Shown: one piece after another, positions 42,745 to 49,545 of the stretch
How positions within the stretch are numbered: the first letter of the stretch is position 1
Layout: every line of letters begins with the position of its first letter
Assembly: GCA_902801025.1 (NCBI GenBank)
Contig: CADCGZ010000043.1
Location: 1 to 49,545, forward strand
Source of the DNA: an uncultured bacterium
GTDB taxonomy: Bacteria > Verrucomicrobiota > Kiritimatiellia > RFP12 > UBA1067
Reading direction: 5' to 3'
Length of the DNA: 49,545 nucleotides
Made by a program: the position numbers and the translations under genes
The notes under the pieces: model-generated
Told to the model about the DNA's origin: nothing
Databases searched by the model: none
The model's input: only the letters and a program-made list of their open reading frames with translations

Positions 42745-44919
42745 TCAGTCAAGCATGTCGTGGTATTTGCCGTCCTTGAAGCCGCGGCAGGTGCCGAGCG
42801 GAAGCCCAGCGCCATTCACGACGTTCCAGCCGCAGTCGAGGTCGAACCAGGCGTAGCGGAACGAGAACGCCTCCTTGATGTCAGGGTGTGTGAGCTCGAT
42901 CGTGTCGCCGATGATCTTCGCGTTGGCAAAGCGAAGCTTGATGCCTTCCTTGTCCTTGCCTTTCTTGTCTTTGCCCGTCTCAACGGGACCGGAGAGCTCG
43001 AAGCCCTTCACGGCCTTTCCGTCGCGAGTCTTGAGACCCTTCGCGTTCTTGAGGTGGATCACGCACTTCGGCCCCTTCCACTCGACGGAATCAACCTGCG
43101 GGCAGCGTCCCTCGACATTCTTGCCGTAGACGTTCTGGAGCGCCCAGTTTGCATAGCGCTCGCCAACCTCCTCCTTGTGGATCGGATGGATGTCCGCCTC
43201 TCCGAGGTCGAGTAGCGAAATCGTGTCGCAATCGGGAAGCAGCGTCGCGAGTTCGTTGAGTTGACGGCGCATGTCGGCGTTCACGGACCAGGTCGGCGCG
43301 TTCGTGTCGCCCTCGCGCATGCGCTCTACGGAGTTGGGCTTCGTGTCGAGCTGGTGCGGGCATATCTCCGTGATGATCACGGGGAGTTTGTCCTTGTAGG
43401 TGAACTGCGCGCGCCATCCCTCGACAAGAGTCTTGAAGAAGTCGGCGTACTTGCCGTTCCCGAGGTCGCTGCAGCCCTGGTACCAGACCGCGCCCTTGAT
43501 CGCCATCGGATAGAGCGGATGGACGAGCCCCGCGTCCATGGTCGTCGCGCTGAACAAGTTGATTGCGCGCGCATCGTTCGGCTTGCGGCACTCGGGGTGA
43601 TTCCAGATGTCCTTCGGCATCTGCTCGCCGATACATGCCTTGAACTTCATTTCGTGCGACTCTGCGCGCGACGGCCAAAGCGCGATCGAGACCGGCTTGA
43701 GCATGCCGCCCGGCCTACCTTCCTTGCTTGCGGCATAGACCTTGTAGCGCACCGAAAGGACGTTCTTGCCGACGCGTCCATGTTCCTTGATGGGGACGCC
43801 GTAGCCGTGGTTGGGGTTGCCCGAGCCGCCGAAAGCATGGCCGTTCAGGTAGTTCATGTCCTGCCCGTACGACTCGCTATAGCCAATGGACCAGTTCTTC
43901 TTGAGGTCGGCTTCCGTAAGCTCGAATGTCGCGCGCATCCAGACCTCGCCGGTGAAGCCCTCGGGGAAAGGATCGCACTGGAAGCCGCGTCCGTCGATCG
44001 TAAGCTCCTTCCAGCTCTCGTCCTCGACGAAATCCGGGTCGTGGAGCGACGGCTTGGTGTTGACGAAGTTGGAAGCGGGGTCGAAGCGCTTGTTCCACTC
44101 GAAGATCTTCTTCTCGTATACCTCGGGTCCGCCGGCCTTCATGAAGTCGGTCCAGCGGTTGTACCAGAAGCCGGCAACGCCCTTCGCGTGGCCCGTGCCG
44201 TGGTCCTTCGCCCAGGCCTGGTCTATCCAGCCGTCGATCTTCGTGGCGCCCCACGAGGCGTTCACGAGGCCGATCGGAACGTCGAGCACCTTGTTGAGCT
44301 TCCAGCCCATCCAGTAGAGTGCCGCACCGTTCTTGCGCATCGACTTGTAGGTCGAGGTCTCCCACTTGATGCCGATCGCGTCCTCGCGCGGGAACGGCGA
44401 GTTCCGGTTGTCGCCGTCGTTCATGAGGAGTGTGCGGATGTTGGGGTTGCCCTCCGCCTTCTTGAGGAACTCCTCGCCGCCAATCGGGAGGCGTCCGTAG
44501 CCCGCGAACGTGTAGGCCATGTTCGACTGGCCGCATCCGAACCACACGTCGCCGAAAAGGACGTTGGTGATCGAGTGCGTCTCCTTGCCGCACTTGGCGG
44601 TGATCGTCGACGGCTTTTTGTTCGCCTTCTGCGCGGGGAGCTTCACGGTCCAGCGACCCTTCTCGTCCGCCGTCGCCTCGCCAACGGTCTTTCCGTTGAG
44701 CGCGACCGACACCTTCGCGCCTGGCTCGGCGAAGCCCCACACGGGAGATGCGACATCGCGCTGAATGACCATGTCGTCGGAGCATACGCTCGCGAACTTG
44801 AATTCCGCCGCACTGGATGTCAGCGTAATAAGGAGCGCAATCACGGAGATTGCAATTGCCGCAATTGACGACGCCTCTACAAACGTTTCACGGGACTTTA
44901 TGGAGTTTTGCGCTTTCAT
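42745..44919 (-). CDS. Sialate O-acetylesterase-like SGNH hydrolase
   Basis: 724 residues. A hydrophobic N-terminal segment (about 19-38) serves as signal or anchor. A beta domain (about 40-120, GFAEPGAKVSVALNG) precedes the SGNH esterase: GDVWFGCGQSNM with nucleophile S132, GLVNASWGATKIDGW, AVWYQGCSDLGNG (usually WYQGESN) and a late DIHPIHKEEVGERYA carrying the catalytic Asp/His. A jelly-roll insertion (about 300-400) splits the catalytic part. The family removes O-acetyl groups from sialic acids or plant/host glycans. First gene of the operon with the GH-A-like hydrolase and subtilase; divergent from an XylR-like regulator that probably controls it. Confidence 0.92.
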   Translation of the reverse strand: MKAQNSIKSRETFVEASSIAAIAISVIALLITLTSSAAEFKFASVCSDDMVIQRDVASPVWGFAEPGAKVSVALNGKTVGEATADEKGRWTVKLPAQKANKKPSTITAKCGKETHSITNVLFGDVWFGCGQSNMAYTFAGYGRLPIGGEEFLKKAEGNPNIRTLLMNDGDNRNSPFPREDAIGIKWETSTYKSMRKNGAALYWMGWKLNKVLDVPIGLVNASWGATKIDGWIDQAWAKDHGTGHAKGVAGFWYNRWTDFMKAGGPEVYEKKIFEWNKRFDPASNFVNTKPSLHDPDFVEDESWKELTIDGRGFQCDPFPEGFTGEVWMRATFELTEADLKKNWSIGYSESYGQDMNYLNGHAFGGSGNPNHGYGVPIKEHGRVGKNVLSVRYKVYAASKEGRPGGMLKPVSIALWPSRAESHEMKFKACIGEQMPKDIWNHPECRKPNDARAINLFSATTMDAGLVHPLYPMAIKGAVWYQGCSDLGNGKYADFFKTLVEGWRAQFTYKDKLPVIITEICPHQLDTKPNSVERMREGDTNAPTWSVNADMRRQLNELATLLPDCDTISLLDLGEADIHPIHKEEVGERYANWALQNVYGKNVEGRCPQVDSVEWKGPKCVIHLKNAKGLKTRDGKAVKGFELSGPVETGKDKKGKDKEGIKLRFANAKIIGDTIELTHPDIKEAFSFRYAWFDLDCGWNVVNGAGLPLGTCRGFKDGKYHDMLD

Positions 44920-44925
44920 GCCTAA

Positions 44926-44937
44926 GATTATATATCA
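44926..44937 (-). promoter_or_regulatory. -10 region of the sialate O-acetylesterase operon
   Basis: TGATATATAAT lies 7-9 nt before the ATG at 44919, in the 116-nt AT-rich gap shared with the divergent regulator gene. Confidence 0.5.
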
Positions 44938-45035
44938 AAATACGACACCTTGATTTCAATTTCGTCTATGAGTTATTTCAAATATAGATTTACCCGTTGC
45001 GCGTCGCCAAAAACTGTTGTAGACTATGAGGCGCC

Positions 45036-46238
45036 ATGAAAAAGCCAGCAGACATAAAGGACGTCTGGTTCATCCTCCCGGACGGGACAAATATCTTCGA
45101 CTCTGAGTTCCGCGCGGGCGCGCTTTCAGTCGCACGCGAACTCGCCCTGCCAAAGGTGCGACTTTCCAACGAGACGCTCTTGCTGAAGAAGTTCAGCATT
45201 GAGAAAAGCGGCAAGAACAGCGCGATGGCAGTAATCGCACACGTCCGCAAGCCCGCACTCCTAAAGGCGTTCGGAAAATCAGGCATACCGCTCGTCCTTC
45301 TCGGCGAGGAAGCGGTGGAAGACTGGCGCAAGGCCTTCGGAGGACCCATCACCGTATGCTCGGTCGACAACGAGTCCATTGGCCAGATGGCAGCGGACTA
45401 TCTCCACGAGCAAGGTCGTTTCGCGTCGTACATCTACGCCGACGGCTCCTCTGACCAGTTCTACCAATGGTGGACTTCGAGGCGCTACGAATCTTTCGTC
45501 GACACCTTGCGCGAGCACGGCTACACTGGAGAGGTCCTGCGCGTTCCCGTGCTGAACTCCTCGGCCCACACCGACGCCGAGCATTTCCTCAAGGCGACAA
45601 AGAAAATCCCACGTCCAATCGCCGTATTCGCATGTAACGACCGCGCCGCGCGAGAGATCGTCTCGTTCTGCCACTTGTCAAACCTCCACATCCCAGATGA
45701 CGTAGCGGTTCTCGGCGTAGACGACGAGAAAGACCTCTGCGAATCATGCCCCGTTCCGCTTTCGTCCATCAAGATCGAGCACTACCGCCTCGGGCGCACT
45801 GCGATGCACCTGATACTCAGGATGCTGGAAGGCGGCCCGCGCCGCGACAAGGTGATCCTGTGCCCGCCTGTGCGCGTAATAGAGCGCGCGTCAACGAAGA
45901 GAAGCACCCCGAGCGACAAGTTCGTCGCGAGCGCCGTCAACTTCATCCGCACCGCGCGCTTGGATACGCTCGACGTAATGGCGGTCGTCAAGGCGTGCGG
46001 TGCCTCTCGCAGCTATCTTGAAAAGCGCTTCAGAGCCGAGACGGGGCGGACGATTCTCGATGCCATTCACCGCCGCACCATGGAAGACGTGAAGCATCTG
46101 CTTCTCGACACCGACAAGTCGGTTGCGGTCATAGCCCAGGAGACGGGATTCCCTTCCGCCTCGGGGCTCTGCTCGATGTTCCGTCGACTGACAGGACAGT
46201 CAACATCAGAATTCCGCGCCACCCGCCAACCGCGCTAA
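45036..46238 (+). CDS. XylR-like transcriptional regulator (LacI-type sensor domain + AraC-type HTH)
   Basis: 400 residues. Residues about 5-280 form a LacI/periplasmic-binding-protein-like sensor (VWFILPDGTNIFD, SVDNESIGQMAADYLHEQGR, FACNDRAAREIVSFC, IPDDVAVLGVDDEKDLCE). Residues about 295-400 carry the two helix-turn-helix units of AraC proteins (VVKACGASRSYLEKRFRAETGR; VAVIAQETGFPSASGLCSMFRRLTG, key motif ETGFPSASGLCSMFRR). This matches E. coli XylR in layout, not necessarily in ligand. It is divergent from the esterase/hydrolase/subtilase operon with a 116-nt AT-rich gap, so it is the likely sugar-responsive activator of that operon. Confidence 0.92.
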   Translation: MKKPADIKDVWFILPDGTNIFDSEFRAGALSVARELALPKVRLSNETLLLKKFSIEKSGKNSAMAVIAHVRKPALLKAFGKSGIPLVLLGEEAVEDWRKAFGGPITVCSVDNESIGQMAADYLHEQGRFASYIYADGSSDQFYQWWTSRRYESFVDTLREHGYTGEVLRVPVLNSSAHTDAEHFLKATKKIPRPIAVFACNDRAAREIVSFCHLSNLHIPDDVAVLGVDDEKDLCESCPVPLSSIKIEHYRLGRTAMHLILRMLEGGPRRDKVILCPPVRVIERASTKRSTPSDKFVASAVNFIRTARLDTLDVMAVVKACGASRSYLEKRFRAETGRTILDAIHRRTMEDVKHLLLDTDKSVAVIAQETGFPSASGLCSMFRRLTGQSTSEFRATRQPR

Positions 46239-46277
46239 GGCAGATCCATAAATCGAGGCTCTCGCCGCCTGTCGGCG

Positions 46278-47984
46278 TTACACGATAGACGCGACTGGCT
46301 GGCCCTTGGTCACGGGCTTACCATGCTCGACGAGGAAGGTGATCTTGCCCGCTGCAGGCGCCTTGATGGGGTTGAAGAGCTTCATCGCCTCAACGACGCA
46401 AACCGCCTCTCCCGCCTTCACCGCAGCACCATCGGCAGCCATCTCGGGCTTGCCGGGAGCATCGCTCCTGTAGAACGTGCCGTTGAGCGGCGCGAGAACG
46501 GGAGTGCCGGAGATGTTGTTTGATTGTTTGATTGTTTGATTGTTTGAGTCGGCGGAACCCCGTCCCCCGTTCCCCGTTCCACGTTCCCCGTTCCCCACTT
46601 CCTCCTGGTCAGCGGGAATCGGACCGCCCTCCTTGCGCCACTTGAAGTAGCCGAGCGCGACTTCGGGGAAGAGCGCATAAGAGAGAATGTCCTCCTCGGC
46701 CTTGATCGTGTTGGGCGGGAGTTCCTCAGCGGCCTTGACGAGACCGGGCTTCAGCAAGTCCGCCGGACGGCAGGAAATCGGCTTGAGGTCGCCGCAGAGC
46801 TGCTTCCTCAGCTTCGGCGCGATGGGCGCGGGCGTGCGCCCATAGTATCCGGCCGCATAGCGCTTCGTCTCGTCGGTCACCATCGAGTAGCGCTTGCCGG
46901 AAAGGACATTAAGAACCGACTGGACGCCGACGATCTGCGACGTAGGCGTGACGAGCGGGGGGAATCCCAAGTCTGCGCGTGTCTTCGGCAGCTCCTCGAG
47001 CACTTCGGGTAGGCGGTCGAGCGCATCCTGCTGTGCGAGCTGCGAGCGAAGGTTGGAGATCATGCCGCCAGGAATCGCGTGGACGAGAACGCCTGCGTCG
47101 ACCGGCTCAACCTTCGCGGTGGAGGCGGGCTGGCGCTTCGTCTTGAGGTCCTTGAAGTATCCGTTGATCTTCGTAAGCGCAGAGGTGTCGAGTCCAGTCT
47201 CGAAACCGCAGCTTTCGAGAATCACCTTGACTGACTCGACCGGCGGCTGAGAGGAGAAGGACGAGAGCGTCGATATCGCGCAGTCGAAGCACCCTGCGCC
47301 CGCCTCGGCCGCGGCGAGATACATCGCCGCCGCCATGCCGCTCGTCATGTGCGAGTGGATCTGGATCGGCATCTTCGGCATCGCCTTGCGGAGCGCGGCG
47401 ACGAGTTCGCGCGCGGCGCCTGGCGTGAGGATGCCGGCCATGTCCTTGATCGCGAGCGAGTCGATGCCCATCGCCTCCTGCTGCTTCGCGAGCTCAACAT
47501 ACTTCGCGACCGTGTGGACAGGCGACGTCGTGTAGCAAAGCGTGCCCTGCGCGTGGCCGCCATACTTCTTCACGCTTGCGATAGCGACTTCAAGGTTGCG
47601 CGGGTCGTTGAGCGCGTCAAAGACGCGGAAGATGTCCATTCCGTTCTCGCAGGCAAGCGCGACGAAACGATCGACGATGTCGTCTGGATAGTGCTTGTAG
47701 CCGAGGATGTTCTGACCGCGGAGAAGCATCTGGAGCGGCGTCTTCTTGCAGACCTTCTTGATGCGGCGAAGGCGTTCCCACGGATTCTCGCGCAAAAAGC
47801 GCATGCAAACGTCGAACGTCGCGCCGCCCCAGCATTCAAGGGAGTAGTAGCCCGCGTTGTCGATCGTCTCGGCGATCTTGAGGATGTCGTCGGTGCGCAT
47901 GCGCGTCGCCCACAGCGACTGGTGCGCGTCGCGGAGCGTCGTGTCCGTGATCCTGACGAAGGGCTTCTTCTTGTTTGCTGCCAT
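46278..47984 (-). CDS. oadA: Oxaloacetate decarboxylase alpha / pyruvate carboxylase B-type subunit with biotinyl domain
   Basis: 568 residues. Carboxyltransferase TIM barrel (about 10-280: RITDTTLRDAHQSLWATRM, LECWGGATFDVCMRFL, LAIKDMAGILTPGAA, IQIHSHMTSGMA) with its metal-site His pair, then the PYC/OADA conserved region (about 290-460) and a C-terminal biotinyl domain with the lysine in VVEAMKLFNPI (usually EAMKM). The linker between them (about 468-500, GNGERGTGNGG and SNNQTIKQSNN) is made entirely of translated minisatellite DNA. It moves CO2 between biotin and oxaloacetate/pyruvate. Beta and gamma pump subunits or a biotin carboxylase are not nearby, so the complex type (OadA or PycB) is open. 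Confidence 0.92.
   Translation of the reverse strand: MAANKKKPFVRITDTTLRDAHQSLWATRMRTDDILKIAETIDNAGYYSLECWGGATFDVCMRFLRENPWERLRRIKKVCKKTPLQMLLRGQNILGYKHYPDDIVDRFVALACENGMDIFRVFDALNDPRNLEVAIASVKKYGGHAQGTLCYTTSPVHTVAKYVELAKQQEAMGIDSLAIKDMAGILTPGAARELVAALRKAMPKMPIQIHSHMTSGMAAAMYLAAAEAGAGCFDCAISTLSSFSSQPPVESVKVILESCGFETGLDTSALTKINGYFKDLKTKRQPASTAKVEPVDAGVLVHAIPGGMISNLRSQLAQQDALDRLPEVLEELPKTRADLGFPPLVTPTSQIVGVQSVLNVLSGKRYSMVTDETKRYAAGYYGRTPAPIAPKLRKQLCGDLKPISCRPADLLKPGLVKAAEELPPNTIKAEEDILSYALFPEVALGYFKWRKEGGPIPADQEEVGNGERGTGNGGRGSADSNNQTIKQSNNISGTPVLAPLNGTFYRSDAPGKPEMAADGAAVKAGEAVCVVEAMKLFNPIKAPAAGKITFLVEHGKPVTKGQPVASIV
46518..46548. repeat. 8-bp tandem repeat inside the oadA linker
   Basis: About four copies of TTTGATTG. 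On the coding strand they yield an Asn/Gln/Ile/Lys-rich peptide. Confidence 0.85.
46561..46597. repeat. 7-8-bp tandem repeat inside the oadA linker
   Basis: About five copies of CGTTCCCC/CGTTCCA-like units, translated as a Gly/Asn/Arg-rich peptide. Confidence 0.8.
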
Positions 47985-48027
47985 TTTACACTGTCCTTTG
48001 TATGATCAACCGTAAAATTATCTTAGG

Positions 48028-48052
48028 CCCGTTACCCGTTACCCATTACCAC
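48028..48052. repeat. 7-bp tandem repeat between plsY and oadA
   Basis: Three copies of CGTTACC-like units (CGTTACCCGTTACCCATTACC). It lies just past the plsY stop and resembles the oadA linker repeats in style. Confidence 0.75.
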
Positions 48053-48056
48053 CCCT

Positions 48057-48725
48057 CTAGCGACCGCTTGCGCGGCTCGCTTCGCTCGGGGGATACGTTC
48101 CCCGTTTCCCGAACAAGTATATCTTGCTCTCGGTTCCCGAAAGGAGCCGCCCGATGTTGGCGCGGTGCTTGAAGATGACGAATGCCGCGATCAGGGTGAC
48201 GAGAATGCACTGCGGGAGGTTGCGATAGCCCTCCGTGCCGAGGATCGGGAACCACACGGCGACCATGAGAAACGCCGCCGCAGAGCAGCTACCGAGCGAG
48301 ATGTAGTGCGACAGGGCAAAGACGAGCGCGAAGAGCGCAAACGCCGTTCCGACGAGCGCGGGCGCAAGGCCGATAAGCATGCCAAACGCCGTCGCAACGC
48401 CCTTCCCGCCCTTGAACTTCATGTAAGGAGTAAGCATGTGGCCGACGACGCACATGACGCCAACGGAGAGCGGCAACCACGATGGCTCTGCGGCAAAATG
48501 CCGCGCGGCGAGCGTCGGAAGGAGCCCCTTCAAAACGTCGCAGACGAAAGCGATGAGCCCCCACTTCTTTCCGACCGTGCGAAAGACGTTCGTCGCGCCG
48601 ATGTTCTTCGACCCGACAGTGCGAACGTCGACGCCACGCGCCTTGCCGATGAGAAAGCCAAACGGAATCCCCCCGACGAGATAGGCGACGACAAGCCAGA
48701 TGGCTACGATGATACTGGTCTGCAT
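48057..48725 (-). CDS. plsY: Glycerol-3-phosphate acyltransferase PlsY
   Basis: 222 residues, five or so membrane helices. PlsY motifs are present: GSKNIGATNVFR, GHMLTPYMKFKGGKGVATAFG (core KFKGGKGVATAFG) and FKHRANIGRLLSGTESK. It acylates glycerol-3-phosphate with acyl-phosphate to lysophosphatidate, the first step of phospholipid synthesis in the inner membrane; PlsX would be its partner and is not in view. The last ~15 residues after the family's normal end (YLFGKRGTYPPSEASRASGR) come from low-complexity DNA next to a tandem repeat. The TGGTATAAT box is 8 nt before the ATG. Confidence 0.95.
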   Translation of the reverse strand: MQTSIIVAIWLVVAYLVGGIPFGFLIGKARGVDVRTVGSKNIGATNVFRTVGKKWGLIAFVCDVLKGLLPTLAARHFAAEPSWLPLSVGVMCVVGHMLTPYMKFKGGKGVATAFGMLIGLAPALVGTAFALFALVFALSHYISLGSCSAAAFLMVAVWFPILGTEGYRNLPQCILVTLIAAFVIFKHRANIGRLLSGTESKIYLFGKRGTYPPSEASRASGR

Positions 48726-48733
48726 AGACAGAT

Positions 48734-48742
48734 ATTATACCA
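48734..48742 (-). promoter_or_regulatory. Extended -10 promoter of plsY
   Basis: TGGTATAAT, 8 nt before the ATG at 48725, squeezed into the 21-nt gap after dapB. Confidence 0.75.
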
Positions 48743-48746
48743 CATC

Positions 48747-49478
48747 TCAGTCGAAGCCGAGGACATGGCGCATGTTATAGGCACCTGGACGCTTGCCGGC
48801 CGCCCAGACTACGGCTTTCAAGGCGCCCGCGGCAAATGCCTCTCGGCTCTGCGCGCGATGCGTGAGCTCGACACGCTCTACATCGCCCGCAAACATGACC
48901 GTGTGATCGCCCACAACGGATCCGCCGCGGAGCGCGTGGATCGCAATCTCACCGCGAGGCCGCTCGCCGACCTCACCCTGCCGCCCGTAGATCGCCGCCT
49001 TGTCAAAGTCTGCGCCACGGCCAGCCGCGGCGGACTTCGCAAGCATGAGCGCCGTTCCAGATGGCGCATCCTTCTTGTGGCGGTGGTGCATCTCCGTCAC
49101 CTCGACGTCGTATTCCGGGCCGAGGACTTCCGCCGCCTTCCTGACGAGCTCGAGAAGGAGGTTCACGCCAAGCGAGTAGTTGCCGCTCTGCACGACGGGA
49201 ATCTTCTTCGCCGCCGCATCGACAACCTTTTGCTCGTCGGCGGTGAGACCGGTCGTTCCGATGACGTAGGGAATCCCTTCCTCGGCGGCCTTGGAGATCG
49301 CCGCAGGAACCGCCGCGTGGAAAGAGAAGTCAACTACGCCCTCAGTGCCCTTCGGCCATTCGCGATCGTATCCGTCCGCGATGTCGACCTTGGCGACAAC
49401 CTCGCAGCCCGCCCCCTCGGCAAGGGAGCAGAGCATCTTGCCCATCCGTCCCGCCGCACCTAATATGGCTATCTTCAT
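48747..49478 (-). CDS. dapB: 4-hydroxy-tetrahydrodipicolinate reductase
   Basis: 243 residues. It reduces hydroxy-tetrahydrodipicolinate with NAD(P)H in lysine and diaminopimelate synthesis. Dinucleotide-binding start MKIAILGAAGRMGKML, VVDFSFHAAVP, VIGTTGLTADE, then the catalytic signature EMHHRHKKDAPSGTAL with the proton-donor His pair and substrate-binding Lys. The C-terminus (GDHTVMFAGDVERVELTHRAQSR, core HTVMFAGDVERVELTH) is also typical. Length is slightly short for the family (about 240-270). A TATAAG-like -10 lies about 15 nt upstream. dapA and other lysine genes are not in view. Confidence 0.95.
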   Translation of the reverse strand: MKIAILGAAGRMGKMLCSLAEGAGCEVVAKVDIADGYDREWPKGTEGVVDFSFHAAVPAAISKAAEEGIPYVIGTTGLTADEQKVVDAAAKKIPVVQSGNYSLGVNLLLELVRKAAEVLGPEYDVEVTEMHHRHKKDAPSGTALMLAKSAAAGRGADFDKAAIYGRQGEVGERPRGEIAIHALRGGSVVGDHTVMFAGDVERVELTHRAQSREAFAAGALKAVVWAAGKRPGAYNMRHVLGFD

Positions 49479-49504
49479 TTAACCAATTCCCTTATATGAA
49501 AAGC

Positions 49505-49541
49505 GCTCTGCTTCTCTGCGCCTTTGCGTCTCTGCGTTTAA
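49505..49541. repeat. Degenerate ~8-9-bp tandem repeat at the window's right edge
   Basis: Imperfect copies of a (C)TCTGCG(C/T)-like unit in a row (CTTCTCTGCGCCTTTGCGTC is part). It lies upstream of dapB and may continue past the window. Confidence 0.6.
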
Positions 49542-49545
49542 AAAA

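Overview
The window is GC-rich, densely packed bacterial chromosome, mostly coding on the minus strand. Gene content suggests the PVC superphylum, most likely an uncultured, gut-type Kiritimatiellota or a close Verrucomicrobiota/Lentisphaerota relative. The reasons are Tat-exported Gfo/Idh oxidoreductases and sugar-phosphate-isomerase-like proteins, two DUF1080 proteins, a sialate O-acetylesterase, an XylR-type AraC regulator, eukaryotic-like Ser/Thr kinases and an exported duplicated beta-rich protein. This is inferred from gene families; no 16S or other strict marker is present.

Layout. 1-798: start of a membrane glycosyltransferase with an N-terminal zinc ribbon, cut by the window edge. 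799-3190: an AT-richer, gene-poor stretch with a G14 tract, degenerate small ORFs and an ORF6N/PLD-like gene between two copies of a 34-nt direct repeat. 3191-8170: operon DUF1080 - Gfo/Idh - two TIM-barrel proteins, probably an exported oxidative glycoside-cleavage pathway. 8248-14369: six-gene signalling operon (Ser/Thr kinase - PP2C - Ser/Thr kinase - M20 peptidase - response regulator - histidine kinase). 14407-16934: aroK-aroB fusion and aroA. 17066-20741 (plus strand): rluD-type pseudouridine synthase, nadA, aspS. 20766-29054: Cache/SpoIIE phosphatase, CPBP protease, DUF1080 lipoprotein with a polysaccharide deacetylase, and an RND pump with its adaptor. 29101-29176: tRNA-Lys(UUU). 29201-34200: glgB and glgA (glycogen synthesis) and a MATE transporter. 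34265-35470: an AT-richer orphan AAA ATPase. 35665-44919: secreted proteins (duplicated beta-rich surface protein, subtilase, large GH-A-like hydrolase, sialate O-acetylesterase), with a divergent XylR-like regulator at 45036-46238. 46278-49478: OadA/PycB-type carboxyltransferase with a biotin domain, plsY and dapB.

Regulation. Many transcription units start with an extended -10 box, TGnTATAAT, only 6-9 nt before the start codon. This implies leaderless or nearly leaderless mRNAs. Inside operons, genes are tightly coupled (TAATG, GTGA and TGATG overlaps).

The clearest oddities are an ~80-nt structured repeat in two copies, a short in-frame peptide insertion in AroB that looks like a mobile palindrome-type element, minisatellites inside a coding linker, a one-base frameshift near the end of the large hydrolase gene, a histidine kinase whose first membrane helix lies upstream of any normal start codon, and a tRNA promoter built on a stop codon. 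No CRISPR array, prophage, transposase or rRNA was seen.
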